Made by a program: the position numbers and the translations under genes | The notes under the pieces: generated by a model | Databases searched by the model: none | What the model was told of the DNA's origin: nothing | What the model saw: the letters and a program-made list of their open reading frames with translations, nothing else | NCBI RefSeq assembly: GCF_000380165.1 | Contig: NZ_KB904657.1 | Location: forward strand, 40,831 to 104,830 | Source: Wenjunlia vitaminophila DSM 41686 | GTDB lineage: Bacteria > Actinomycetota > Actinomycetes > Streptomycetales > Streptomycetaceae | DNA: 64,000 bases | Direction: 5' to 3' | In this document: in pieces, positions 18,664 to 27,396 of the stretch | How the letters are laid out: each line of letters starts with the position of its first letter | Position numbering within the stretch: the first letter of the stretch is position 1

Positions 18664-19471
18664 GAGTCCCTCTCTGATGTGGGGGTGTGGTAGGGGTTCT
18701 AACACGGTTCCGTGGAAGGCGGTCAAGGATCACCTGGGCGTCCTCGAACACTGAATGCCGTCGTCCGCTGACGGAGTGTCGATGCGGGAGGGCCGGGCCG
18801 CGGCCCTGCACGGGGGTGTCGGGGAGGGTGGGGGCCGCCCGCGCGGGTGTCGGCGTTGTGCGACCGCGGACGCTCCGCAGTTGAACGGCGACGGGCCCTG
18901 GCTATCGTCCCGACGCGGGGGACGGCACCCACTCCCCGTGCCCCGGCTCCCCCGCGCGGAGGTCCCGATCCCGGCCCGGACGGCGTTCGCCAATTCTCGG
19001 ACGAATGGCCCGCAGGGACGACAAAAACAGGAGTGCGTGTGACACCCACACATCTCCACACGTGCAACCGCGGTTTATCCGCGGTTGCACGGCCCGCTGC
19101 CGGAACAACCTGGGCGCGTCACCGGTACGACTCCGCCCGACCACCGCGGAAGGCCAACTCCACCGCACGCTGACCGCAACGGCGAAAACAGTCACCAGGG
19201 ATTGGGCGCACCACGTGCGCCGCTCGGACCGCCGCCTTCAGGGCACGCCCCTTCCACCGTGCGACTTTCGACGTTCGGGGATCGAACAGTGACCGGTCCC
19301 GGAAATCCCGCCCGTCTCTCCCGAGGAATCCGTGCAGCTCGGGGGGTGCAGCACCCACCGTTCCCTCCAGGGGTTACTTCGTGTAAATCTTTCCGGCGGC
19401 GCCGACGGCGTCACATTCATGCTTCTGAAGCCAGTCAGCACGAGCGATGAAAACAAGACGGGAGGTGCGCA
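18664..19471. other. 808-bp divergent promoter region before the hydrazine operon
   Basis: Separates the cupin gene (minus) from the ferredoxin gene (plus). It contains a perfect 12-bp inverted repeat at 19062-19090 and a ribosome binding site GGGAGGTG before ATG 19472. No coding frame looks real. Confidence 0.5.
19062..19090. promoter_or_regulatory. Perfect 12-bp inverted repeat with TTTAT loop
   Basis: GTGCAACCGCGG (19062-19073), TTTAT, CCGCGGTTGCAC (19079-19090), about 380 bp upstream of the ferredoxin gene. No T-tract follows, so it could be a protein-binding site or the terminator of a short upstream transcript. Confidence 0.45.
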
Positions 19472-19807
19472 ATGCCCTGGGGAAAGACCACTTCGGCGGA
19501 TGCGAGTGCCGGCCGGGCCGAGCGGATCGCCACACGGTCCCGCAACGAGGTCTGGAAGAAGCCGCCGCGCCGCATCGAGTCATCGGAATGCATCACCTGT
19601 GACACGTGCGTCCGCAACTGCCCACCGGAGTTCGGCGCCATATTTGACCGCGGTCTCGATGTTGTCATCATTCCCGAATTGTGCTCGGGCTGCCCCGTGT
19701 GCGTGATGGTCTGCCCCGTGGACTGCATATACGTGGACGAGGACTGGACGCCGACCGACAACGACATGTGGAACCACGTCGAGCTGACCGCGGAGGGGAC
19801 GTCATGA
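19472..19807 (+). CDS. Two-cluster 4Fe-4S ferredoxin (KinI-like)
   Basis: A 111-residue protein. It has two CX2CX2CX3CP motifs, at Cys40/43/46/50 and Cys71/74/77/81, for two [4Fe-4S] clusters. The charged 30-residue N-terminal extension is longer than in simple bacterial ferredoxins. GGGAGGTG precedes ATG 19472. Its TGA overlaps the ATG of the next gene, so the two are translationally coupled. In kinamycin clusters a ferredoxin (KinI) opens the same gene set, and it is a probable electron donor for the coupled downstream protein. Confidence 0.9.
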   Translation: MPWGKTTSADASAGRAERIATRSRNEVWKKPPRRIESSECITCDTCVRNCPPEFGAIFDRGLDVVIIPELCSGCPVCVMVCPVDCIYVDEDWTPTDNDMWNHVELTAEGTS

Positions 19808-21756
19808 CCGCGTCCACCGGGCGCGGCGGGACCACGCGCCGTGCCGCACTGGCCAAGAAGAGGCTCAGCCGCCGACCGAGCCGGCTCGGCACGTCCGCCG
19901 GCACGGCCCCGGCCCCGGACCAGGCCCTCGACCGGTACGCCGGCTTCCCCGGGCTGCTGCGCCAGGTGTGGCAGCGGGCGACCGCGGCCGACGACCTGCC
20001 CACGGCGGTGGACACCCTCCTCACCCTCGGCGGCCACGTCCCCGCCGACGTCCAGCTCCGGGCGCTGCGAGCGGCCGACGAGGCGGCGCTGAAGGTGCTC
20101 TGCGGGGTGTCCTGGCGGGACGACGACGGCTCCCCGGACGGCCCGGAGCCCCCGGCCACGCCGGACCGCCCGGGCGGTGAACCCCCCGCGTTCCTCGGTG
20201 AGCTGGGGCTGACCACGAGCGGTCGGATCGTGGTGCGCGTTCCCTCCCAGGGCCCCCTGGCCAGCGAGGAGGACCTGGTCGACGGGGTGATGCGGGTACC
20301 GTGGTCGGCCCGTGCACTGCTGGACTACCAGACCGAGGTGAGCCGAGCCGCCACCCGCTTCGCCCGCTCCGTCGTGGACTGCCGCCAGTGGCTGGCCGCC
20401 GCGGGCTCCCAGAGCAGGGACAACCTGCTCGAGCAGCTCAAGGAGGCGGCGCAGCGCACCGCGCCGTTCATCCTGTACCAGGAGGGCAAGCAGTACACCA
20501 ACTTCCGGGACCGCAACACCATCACCGGGAAGACGCTGTGGCCCGGCCACCCGGACTGTGCGCTGAGCAGCCTCCAGAAGATGCCGCTCGAGCTGTGGTC
20601 GGACCAGGACGTGGTGATGGTGGTCTGCCTCACCCTGCTGGTGCGCTCGGCCGGCTTCGCCAGGATCGAGGAGGCCAACGGCACCCAGTTGACGCTGGAC
20701 CACGTCGCGTACCTGCTCGAGGGCACCCGGCGCACCTACAACGGGGTGCCGGGCGGTCAGCAGGTGCCGGCGGCGACCTCCACCGGCGTGGAGGCGCTGG
20801 ACCAGTTGGCGGGCCGGCTGCTCGCCCGGCGCACGGAGGTCCTCGGGACGGCCCAGCTCTACCGGGAGATCCACGGCGCGCTGATGCACAAGATCGAGCG
20901 GGTCGCCGGCCGGCCGGGGGACGCCGCCCGCATGCGGGAACGGGCCGTCTGCGACCACCTGCGGGAACGGCTGCCGCTGGACGGGGCGACCCTGGACGAG
21001 CTCGAGGCGGAGCTCGCCGCGTCACCGTCCTGGCTGGGGGAGCCGCTGGGCGACTTCGGAACCGGGCTCGAGGCCCTGGTCCACGCCACGGTGGCGGCGG
21101 CGAGGACGGCGTTCGACGCGGACTTCGCGATGAGCCGCGGTCTGCGCTCCCTGCCCCGGCTGATCCGGGCGCTGCGCGAGCAGGACTGGGAAGACCTCGT
21201 CCAGTGGGACCTGCCGGACTACTTCTGCTGCGTGGTGCCGGACCCCAGGGCCCGCCGGTACTTCGAGGACTCCGCGGCGAGGCTCGCCGACATGGCGTGG
21301 GCGATGTCGTCGCGGATGCAGTACAACTCGTGGCACTTCCTCGCGGGCAACGTCCCCAAGGTGCCGGTGGTGCGGGCCCGGGACTACTTCGTGCCGCCCA
21401 CCATCCCGGACATCGCCTTCCACTCCGACCAGCACCACCACGGCCACGTCGCGGCCAAGGTGCGGTTCAGCATCCGCAGCCCGCAGGCGGTGGAGGTCCT
21501 CGGCCAGCCGTTCAACGGGTTCATGGACCTGCGCCTGCTGCGCTGCGCCGGCCGGCCGTTCGACGAACAGGACATGCTCGCCGCCCACCGCTGCTCGGGG
21601 TTCGTCGCCCGGGCGACCAGCCTGGTGGCCTCCCTCGCCGCGGACGGCGCGGACATCGAGATCACGTCGTTCGACTCCCAGTGGCACTGGGAGCAGGTCG
21701 CCGGCGGCACCGGGACCGCGGACGGCGCGGGGGAACCGGCGCGCAGGGTCTCGTGA
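19804..21756 (+). CDS. Large uncharacterised protein of the hydrazine cassette (KinJ/FzmP position)
   Basis: A 650-residue protein with no domain I recognise. It is soluble and mostly helical, with no signal peptide. Conserved-looking segments are FILYQEGKQYTNFRDRNTIT (about 220-240), MQYNSWHFLAGNVPKVPVVRA (about 505-525) and a His-rich HSDQHHHGHVAAKV (about 540-553), a possible metal site. It begins at ATG 19804, overlapping the ferredoxin stop by four bases, which suggests a functional pair. In kinamycin and fosfazinomycin clusters a hypothetical protein sits among the hydrazine genes; equivalence is inferred from position. A redox role in N-N bond formation is possible. Confidence 0.75.
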   Translation: MTASTGRGGTTRRAALAKKRLSRRPSRLGTSAGTAPAPDQALDRYAGFPGLLRQVWQRATAADDLPTAVDTLLTLGGHVPADVQLRALRAADEAALKVLCGVSWRDDDGSPDGPEPPATPDRPGGEPPAFLGELGLTTSGRIVVRVPSQGPLASEEDLVDGVMRVPWSARALLDYQTEVSRAATRFARSVVDCRQWLAAAGSQSRDNLLEQLKEAAQRTAPFILYQEGKQYTNFRDRNTITGKTLWPGHPDCALSSLQKMPLELWSDQDVVMVVCLTLLVRSAGFARIEEANGTQLTLDHVAYLLEGTRRTYNGVPGGQQVPAATSTGVEALDQLAGRLLARRTEVLGTAQLYREIHGALMHKIERVAGRPGDAARMRERAVCDHLRERLPLDGATLDELEAELAASPSWLGEPLGDFGTGLEALVHATVAAARTAFDADFAMSRGLRSLPRLIRALREQDWEDLVQWDLPDYFCCVVPDPRARRYFEDSAARLADMAWAMSSRMQYNSWHFLAGNVPKVPVVRARDYFVPPTIPDIAFHSDQHHHGHVAAKVRFSIRSPQAVEVLGQPFNGFMDLRLLRCAGRPFDEQDMLAAHRCSGFVARATSLVASLAADGADIEITSFDSQWHWEQVAGGTGTADGAGEPARRVS

Positions 21757-21837
21757 CCTGACGGGCACCGGCCCGCCGCGGCCGGTGCCCCGCTGACCGT
21801 TGACGTTGTCCGTCATCTGCTGTGTCGAGGAGAGCCA

Positions 21838-23223
21838 TTGACCTGCACCGGCATTCGCGAGACGAGGGAACTCCTCGGCCGGGGAGAGATCACCGTGACC
21901 GACCACGTGCAGTCGGTCCTGACCGCGATCCACAAGGTGGACACCGAGTTGGGTGCCTTCGTCTCCGTCGCCGGGGACGAGGCGCTGCGGGCGGCCGAGG
22001 CGGCCGACGCCAAGGTCCGGGCGCTGGGTCCCGCGGCCTGGGCGGACCAGCCGCTGCTGGGGGTCACCGTCGCGGTCAAGGACCTGGTGCAGACCGAGGA
22101 CCTGCCGACCACCCGCGGTTCGCTGCTGCCGAACCGGCGGGCCAGGGCCGACGCGCCCGCGGTGGCCCGGCTCCGGGCGGCCGGCGCCGTGGTGGTGGGG
22201 AAGACCACCACGTCGGAGGGCGGCTGGAGCGCCAGCACCGTCGGCCGGGTGGGCTCCCCCACCCGCAACCCCTGGGCGCTGCGGCGCTCCGCCGGGGGGT
22301 CGAGCGGCGGGTCGGCGGCCGCGGTGGCGGCGGGCCTCTGCTCGGCGGCGCTGGGCACCGACGGGGCCGGGTCGATCCGGATTCCCGCGGCGTTCTGCGG
22401 GGTGGTGGGGTTCAAGCCGTCGTTCGGCCGGGTCCCCTACGTCCCGGCCTGCGCGGACCGGCTGGCCCACCTCGGTCCACTGGCCAGGTCCGTGTCCGAC
22501 GTCGTCGAACTGAGCTCGGTCCTCGCCGGCCCGCACCCCGAGGACCCCGACTCGGGCCTGGGCCCGGTCGGTCCGCCCCGGGCACCGGGCGCGCTGCGGA
22601 TCGGCTGGATCGAGTTCCCCGGGACCACGGCGGAGGTCCGCCGGGTGAGCGAGGGTGCCCTGCCGGTGCTCCGCGGGCAGGGGCACCGGGTGGAACGGAT
22701 CGAGGTGCCGTTCCCCGACCCCTATCCCGCGCTGGTGGACATCCTGGCCGCCGTGGAGGCGGCGGGCACCGCCCCCGAGGACGAACCGCTGTGTGACCCC
22801 GGCCGGTTGGCCGTCGTCCGGTACGGACGCCGGCTGACCGCCGCGGCCGTGGCCCGGGCCGAGGACGTCAGGTTGCGTCTGCGCACCACGATGCGGTCGG
22901 TGATGGCTCGTTACGACCTGCTGGCCATGGCGACGGTGCCGATCGAGCCGTTCGACGCCGAGGCCATCGGCCCGGACGGGGCCGACGACCCCGAGGGCCT
23001 GCGCTGGTTGGCCTGGACGCCGGCCACCTACCCGTTCAACCTGACCGGCCAGCCGGCCCTGTCCCTGCCGGCCGGGCTCACCCGTTCCGGTCTCCCCGTC
23101 GGACTCCAGTTGGTCGGCCCGGTCGGGGCCGACGACCTGGTGCTGACGACCGCCCGGAACGTCGAGGCGGAGCTGGAGCCCCTGCCGGTGGCGCCAGATC
23201 GAGTAACCGAAAGGATGCTGTGA
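21838..23223 (+). CDS. Amidase-signature hydrolase (KinK/FzmO-like)
   Basis: A 461-residue amidase-signature enzyme. The catalytic triad is visible as Lys81 (VTVAVKDLV), the cis-Ser in SAGGSSGGS (155-156) and nucleophile Ser179 in GTDGAGSIRIPA. TTG 21838 is used because AGGAGAG lies just upstream and no other in-frame start precedes Lys81 closely. In fosfazinomycin and kinamycin biosynthesis the matching amidase removes the acetyl group from gamma-glutamyl-N'-acetylhydrazine. That role is transferred here from the intact neighbourhood, not from a diagnostic residue. Confidence 0.88.
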   Translation: MTCTGIRETRELLGRGEITVTDHVQSVLTAIHKVDTELGAFVSVAGDEALRAAEAADAKVRALGPAAWADQPLLGVTVAVKDLVQTEDLPTTRGSLLPNRRARADAPAVARLRAAGAVVVGKTTTSEGGWSASTVGRVGSPTRNPWALRRSAGGSSGGSAAAVAAGLCSAALGTDGAGSIRIPAAFCGVVGFKPSFGRVPYVPACADRLAHLGPLARSVSDVVELSSVLAGPHPEDPDSGLGPVGPPRAPGALRIGWIEFPGTTAEVRRVSEGALPVLRGQGHRVERIEVPFPDPYPALVDILAAVEAAGTAPEDEPLCDPGRLAVVRYGRRLTAAAVARAEDVRLRLRTTMRSVMARYDLLAMATVPIEPFDAEAIGPDGADDPEGLRWLAWTPATYPFNLTGQPALSLPAGLTRSGLPVGLQLVGPVGADDLVLTTARNVEAELEPLPVAPDRVTERML

Positions 23224-23226
23224 TCC

Positions 23227-24756
23227 ATGTATTCCCGGTCCTGGCCCCGTCTGTACGCCAAGGGCAGCGTGGGGCGCCCGGCGTTCGCCACCGCGTTCGG
23301 CCTGTGGAACGACGAGCAGGTGGCGGCGGCCGAGCAGGTCGAAGCCGGTCTCGGTGACCTCGACCTCGTCCGTCTGGTGTTCTGCGACCCGCACGGTCTG
23401 GCCCGGGCGAAGACACTGCCCGCGGAGACGTTCCGCAGCGTGCTGCGCAACGGCATGGACTTCAGCCCGGGGCCGTTCCTGTTCGACACCGGGCACGCGG
23501 TGGCCGTGGACTTCCTCTCGGACCCCGGGGTGGGCGTGGAGGAACTGGCCGGCGCGGGCAACTTCGTGCTGGTCCCCGATCCGTTGACGTTCCAGGTGCT
23601 GCCCGGGACGGAGCCCAGGACGGCCTGGGTGATGGGGGACGAGTTCCTGCGTGACGGCACCCCGCACCCGCTGTCCTCGCGGCACGCGCTGCGCCAGGTC
23701 TGCGCCCGCTACGCCAAGCGGGAACTGGTCCCGGTGGTGGGCCTGGAGGTGGAGTGGTACCTGACCCGGCGGCTCCCCGGCCCCGTGGGCAACGAGGGCA
23801 ACGGCTTCGGCCTGCAGGGCCCGGCCCCGGTGGTGGAGGCCATGAACCCCGGCTACCAGTTCAACGGGTTCGCGGCGTACGACTCGGTGTCCGAGGTCGC
23901 CAACCCCCTCGCCATGGCCCTGCTGGGGCTCGGTCTGCCCCTGCGGTCCATGGAGCACGAGTCGGGCCCGGGGCAGCTCGAGACCACGTTCGACCCGATG
24001 TTCGCGCTGGACGCCGCTGACGCCATGGTGATGTTCCGGACGCTGACCAAGCAGTACTGCGCGCGGCGCGGCCACCACGCGTCGTTCATGTCGCTGCCGC
24101 GCATCGACGGCTTCGATCCCAGCGGCTGGCACCTCCACCAGTCGGTCATGGACGCCTCGACCGGCCGCAACCTGTTCGCCGGCGACGACCCCTCCGGGAG
24201 CATCTCCCCCCGGGGCAAGGCGTACGTGGACGGGCTGCTCGCCCACGCCCGGGACTTCTGCCTGCTGTCGGTGCCGACCGTCAACGGCTACCGGCGCCTC
24301 GGTCCCGGGTTCTCCCTGTCCCCGACCCGCATCGGCTCGAGCGTCGAGGACCGCAGCGTGATGGTCCGGGTGGTCGGCAGCGACAGCGCGACCCATGTGG
24401 AGAACCGGGTGGGAGAGCCGTCGGCCAACCCCTACCTCGCCATCGGCGGGCAGCTCTTCGCGGGCCTCGAGGGGCTGCTCGGCGAGGACCGGGCCCCCCG
24501 GCCCGTGGCCCCCGGCGACACACCGGGGGCCGGCACCCCCACCCCCACCGACACCCTGCCCCAGTCGCTGCGCGAGGCGCTGGAGGCCTTCCGCGGGGGT
24601 GCGGCCAAGGAACTGCTGTGCCGTCCGCTCACCTCCTGCCTGACCAAGCTCAAGGAGAGCGAGGTCTCCCGGTTCGAGGCGTGGTGCGAACGGGAGGGCC
24701 CGGCGGAGGGGGAGGTCACCGAGTGGGAGCACCGCGAGTACTTCGGGGCCTTCTGA
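23227..24756 (+). CDS. Glutamine synthetase-like ligase (KinL/FzmN-like)
   Basis: A 509-residue glutamine synthetase-fold protein. Metal and glutamate ligands are recognisable in MEHESGPGQLETTFDP. The ATP region contains WHLHQSVMDASTGRNLFA. NGYRRLGPGFSLSPTRIG and NRVGEPSANPYLAIGGQL are also typical. It is closer to the glutamyl-polyamine/GlnT-like class than to housekeeping GlnA. In the characterised pathways this enzyme joins acetylhydrazine to the gamma-carboxylate of glutamate using ATP. It starts 3 bp after the amidase stop. Confidence 0.88.
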   Translation: MYSRSWPRLYAKGSVGRPAFATAFGLWNDEQVAAAEQVEAGLGDLDLVRLVFCDPHGLARAKTLPAETFRSVLRNGMDFSPGPFLFDTGHAVAVDFLSDPGVGVEELAGAGNFVLVPDPLTFQVLPGTEPRTAWVMGDEFLRDGTPHPLSSRHALRQVCARYAKRELVPVVGLEVEWYLTRRLPGPVGNEGNGFGLQGPAPVVEAMNPGYQFNGFAAYDSVSEVANPLAMALLGLGLPLRSMEHESGPGQLETTFDPMFALDAADAMVMFRTLTKQYCARRGHHASFMSLPRIDGFDPSGWHLHQSVMDASTGRNLFAGDDPSGSISPRGKAYVDGLLAHARDFCLLSVPTVNGYRRLGPGFSLSPTRIGSSVEDRSVMVRVVGSDSATHVENRVGEPSANPYLAIGGQLFAGLEGLLGEDRAPRPVAPGDTPGAGTPTPTDTLPQSLREALEAFRGGAAKELLCRPLTSCLTKLKESEVSRFEAWCEREGPAEGEVTEWEHREYFGAF

Positions 24757-24799
24757 TGTCCGGCGTGTTGGAGAACTCACTTCAGGAGGTGGGCCGGGA

Positions 24800-26089
24800 A
24801 TGATCCCCCGTTACACACGGCCGGAGATGGCCGAGCTCTGGTCCGACCAGGCGCGCTACGCGACCTGGGTCGAGGTGGAGGTCCTGGCGTCCGAGGCACA
24901 GGTCCGCCTGGGCCGGGTGCCGTCGGAGGCGGTGGAGGACATGCGGCGGGCCAGGGTGCCCGCCGCGGCCAGGGTCGCCGAGATCGAGCGGGAACGCGAC
25001 CACGAGGTGCTGTCCTTCCTCGCCGCCTACTGCGAGGACATCCCGGACGACTCCGCCCGGTGGGTGCACCTGGGCATGACCAGCTACGACCTGGTGGACA
25101 CGGCCCTGGGGCACACCCTGGCCCGGGGCACCGACCTGCTGCTCCGGGCGGCCAGGCGGCTGCGCCGGGTCCTGGTGGACAAGGCGTTGGCGCACTGGGA
25201 CACGGTCTGCATCGGCCGCACCCACGGCGTCCACGCCGAGCCCACCACGTTCGGGCACAAGATGGCCGGTTTCGCGTTCGCGGTGGACCGCTCGGTGCAG
25301 CGGTTGCTCGCCGCGCGCGAGGCCGTCGCGGTGGGCACGATCTCCGGCTCGGTCGGCACCTACGCGTTGATCGACCCGTTCGTCGAGAGCTACGTCTGCG
25401 AACGGCTCGGACTCGGCGTGGAACCGGCACCGAGCCAGGTGGTCGGCCGGGACCGGCACGCCCAGCTCCTCCAGGCGGTGGCGACGCTGGGCGCCTGTGT
25501 GGAGCAGATCGCCCTGGAACTGCGGCTGCTCCAACGCACCGAGGTGGCCGAGGTGGAGGAGCGGCGTTCCTCCGACGCCTACCAGGGGTCGAGCGCCATG
25601 CCGCACAAGCGCAACCCCACGACCAGCGAGCGGCTGTGCGGACTCGCCCGGCTGCTGCGCGGCTACGCCACCACGGCGCTTGAGGACGTGGCGCTCTGGC
25701 ACGAGCGGGACCTGGCCCACCAGTCCGTGGAACGGGTGGTCCTGCCGGACAGCCTGAGTGTGGGGCACTTCCAGGCGACCATGGCGGCCGACCTGGTGGA
25801 GACGCTGGCGGTGTTCGGCGACCGCATGCGGGCCGGGATCGACCACACCAGGGGCCTGGTGTTCAGTTCCGCGGTCCTCGCCGACAGCCTGAGCAACGGG
25901 GTGGAGCGCGAGAGGGCGTACCGCGCGGTCCAGGCGGCGGCGTACCGCACCGCGACGTCCGGCGAGGACTTCGGCGTCACGCTGGGCAAGGAGGGCATGG
26001 ACGTGGGGCCGCTGGATCCGACGCGGTTCCTGGTGAATCATGGCGTGATCCGCAGCCGATTGGAGTCGCTTCGTGACCTGGAAGATTGA
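24800..26089 (+). CDS. Adenylosuccinate lyase-like enzyme (KinM/FzmQ-like)
   Basis: A 429-residue member of the fumarase/aspartase superfamily. Signature loop GSSAMPHKRNP (263-273) carries the catalytic Ser. MTSYD (93-97) and GRTHGVHAEP (His142) complete the active site. In fosfazinomycin and kinamycin pathways the homologue splits N-acetylhydrazinosuccinate into acetylhydrazine and fumarate, a reaction like that of PurB. AGGAGG (24784-24789) gives a strong start at ATG 24800. Its 3' end overlaps the acetyltransferase gene by 17 bp. A housekeeping purB is possible by similarity alone, but the context argues against it. Confidence 0.9.
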   Translation: MIPRYTRPEMAELWSDQARYATWVEVEVLASEAQVRLGRVPSEAVEDMRRARVPAAARVAEIERERDHEVLSFLAAYCEDIPDDSARWVHLGMTSYDLVDTALGHTLARGTDLLLRAARRLRRVLVDKALAHWDTVCIGRTHGVHAEPTTFGHKMAGFAFAVDRSVQRLLAAREAVAVGTISGSVGTYALIDPFVESYVCERLGLGVEPAPSQVVGRDRHAQLLQAVATLGACVEQIALELRLLQRTEVAEVEERRSSDAYQGSSAMPHKRNPTTSERLCGLARLLRGYATTALEDVALWHERDLAHQSVERVVLPDSLSVGHFQATMAADLVETLAVFGDRMRAGIDHTRGLVFSSAVLADSLSNGVERERAYRAVQAAAYRTATSGEDFGVTLGKEGMDVGPLDPTRFLVNHGVIRSRLESLRDLED

Positions 26090-26474
26090 GCGCGTCGAGG
26101 GTGCCGACCTGGACCTGGGGGAGGTCCTCGAGGTCTACCGCGCGTCGGGCCTGGGTGAGCGCCGGCCCATCGACGACACGGAGCGCTTCTCGGCGATGCT
26201 GCGGAACGCCAACCTGGTGGTCGTCTGCCGCGTCGAGGGCCGGCTGGTGGGGATCGCCAGGAGCGTGTCCGACTTCAGCTACGTCACCTACCTGTCGGAC
26301 ATCGCTGTCGTCCGGGACCACCAGCGGTCCGGGATCGGCCGGGCCCTGATCGACGGGACCCGGCGGGAGGCGCCCGGCGCCAAGATCGTGCTGCTGTCCG
26401 CGCCCGCGGCCACCGAGTACTACCCGCACATCGGGTTCACCCAGCACAACTCCGCCTGGGTGCTCAATCCCTAG
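26073..26474 (+). CDS. GNAT N-acetyltransferase (KinN/FzmR-like)
   Basis: A 133-residue GNAT protein. The acetyl-CoA binding motif A is DIAVVRDHQRSGIGRALI (R/Q-x-x-G-x-G/A). It starts at GTG 26073 inside the lyase gene. In the characterised hydrazine pathways this enzyme acetylates hydrazinosuccinate before the lyase step, protecting one nitrogen. It is last in the plus-strand operon, and a hairpin follows before a convergent regulator gene. Confidence 0.86.
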   Translation: MTWKIERVEGADLDLGEVLEVYRASGLGERRPIDDTERFSAMLRNANLVVVCRVEGRLVGIARSVSDFSYVTYLSDIAVVRDHQRSGIGRALIDGTRREAPGAKIVLLSAPAATEYYPHIGFTQHNSAWVLNP

Positions 26475-26532
26475 CGTTGTGTGACCTGCCCGGGCCGCCT
26501 GATCGGTCCGGTACGCGTGCGGTCCCCGGGGT

Positions 26533-26571
26533 CCCGGCACCACGCGGTTGCCCATGCCGCGCGGTGCCGGG
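26533..26571. terminator. Terminator between hydrazine operon and OmpR-type regulator
   Basis: CCCGGCACC (26533-26541) pairs with GGTGCCGGG (26563-26571), with partial extension of the stem towards the loop. It lies in the 108-bp gap between two convergent genes. Confidence 0.6.
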
Positions 26572-26582
26572 TCCCCCTGTGC

Positions 26583-27386
26583 TCAGCCGTTCCCGAGCTT
26601 GAACCCGACCCCACGGACCGTGACGACCCAGCCGCTGCCGCCCAGTTTGCTGCGCAGGCTGCTGACATGGGTGTCCACGGTGCGCCTGGACCAGGAGTCG
26701 CCCCAGACCTGCTGGAGCAGCCGCTTCCGGGAGATCACGGTGTCCGGGTGGGACGCCAGGAGGTGGAGCAGGTCGAACTCCTTGCGGGTGAGGTTGATCC
26801 GGCGGCCGTCCAGGCTGACCTCCCGGGAGTTGACGTCGATCCGCAGCGGCCCGTGCGAGATCTCCTTCGCGGCCGGGGGCTGGACCTGGGCGCGCCGCAT
26901 CACCGCCTCGATCCTGGCCATCAGTTCCCGGAACCCGTACGGCTTGACCACGTAGTCGTCCGCCCCGGCCTGCAGGCCGAGCACGCAGTCGAGTTCGGAG
27001 CCGCGGGCGGTGACCACGATCACCGGGACGCTGCTGACCGAGCGGATGGCCCGGCACACCTCGAGTCCGTCGAGGTCGGGTAGCTCGAGGTCGAGGAGGA
27101 CCAGGTCGACGTCCTCGTAGGCATGGAGAGCGACGCTGCCCCGCTCGACACTCCGGGCCTCATGGCCGTGCCTACGCAGTCGGCACACCAATGACTGTGC
27201 CCCGTCCGCGTCACTGTCCACCACCAGGATGCGCTGGCCTCCGGCCAGCCCGGGTACCCGGCGGGTGGTGGTGGCCGCACCGGTCTCCTCGACCAGGTGC
27301 GGCCGTCTGGAACCGCGCTGGATGGGAATATGAGGCTCCAGCAATGCCTCTGCCGAACTTCGAGTCATGCCTCCCCCGCGAGTCAT
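26583..27386 (-). CDS. OmpR-family (JadR1-like) cluster regulator with atypical receiver
   Basis: About 267 residues. A receiver domain follows a 50-residue N-terminal extension (GQRILVVDSDADGAQSL). Phospho-acceptor Asp (LLDLELPDLDG), Thr (VIVVTARG) and Lys (DYVVKPYGF) are present. The usual acidic pair is Asp-Ser, as VVDSD replaces VVDDD. The C-terminal half is a winged helix (RKEFDLLHLLASHPDTVISR, then RRTVDTHVSSLRSKLG). No histidine kinase is adjacent. This is the architecture of JadR1/LndI-type angucycline activators. Two near-identical start regions exist, ATG 27386 and ATG 27368. Confidence 0.85.
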   Translation of the reverse strand: MTRGGGMTRSSAEALLEPHIPIQRGSRRPHLVEETGAATTTRRVPGLAGGQRILVVDSDADGAQSLVCRLRRHGHEARSVERGSVALHAYEDVDLVLLDLELPDLDGLEVCRAIRSVSSVPVIVVTARGSELDCVLGLQAGADDYVVKPYGFRELMARIEAVMRRAQVQPPAAKEISHGPLRIDVNSREVSLDGRRINLTRKEFDLLHLLASHPDTVISRKRLLQQVWGDSWSRRTVDTHVSSLRSKLGGSGWVVTVRGVGFKLGNG

Positions 27387-27396
27387 GTCTCCCCCG
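27361..27396 (-). repeat. 18-bp tandem duplication carrying two SD-ATG starts
   Basis: CGAGTCATGCCTCCCCCG (27361-27378) and CGAGTCATGTCTCCCCCG (27379-27396) differ by one base. On the minus strand each unit holds a GGGGGAG followed by an ATG, giving two in-frame candidate starts six codons apart for the regulator gene. Confidence 0.7.

Noticed and set aside
21022..24780. A 1252-codon open frame on the minus strand
   Set aside because: It is antisense to the amidase and glutamine synthetase-like genes. It is Gly/Arg/His/Gln-rich with no family resemblance, the usual shadow of high third-position GC.
24800..26089. Housekeeping purB
   Set aside because: The enzyme lies in a tight operon with amidase, ligase and GNAT genes and no purine genes, which favours the hydrazine pathway role.
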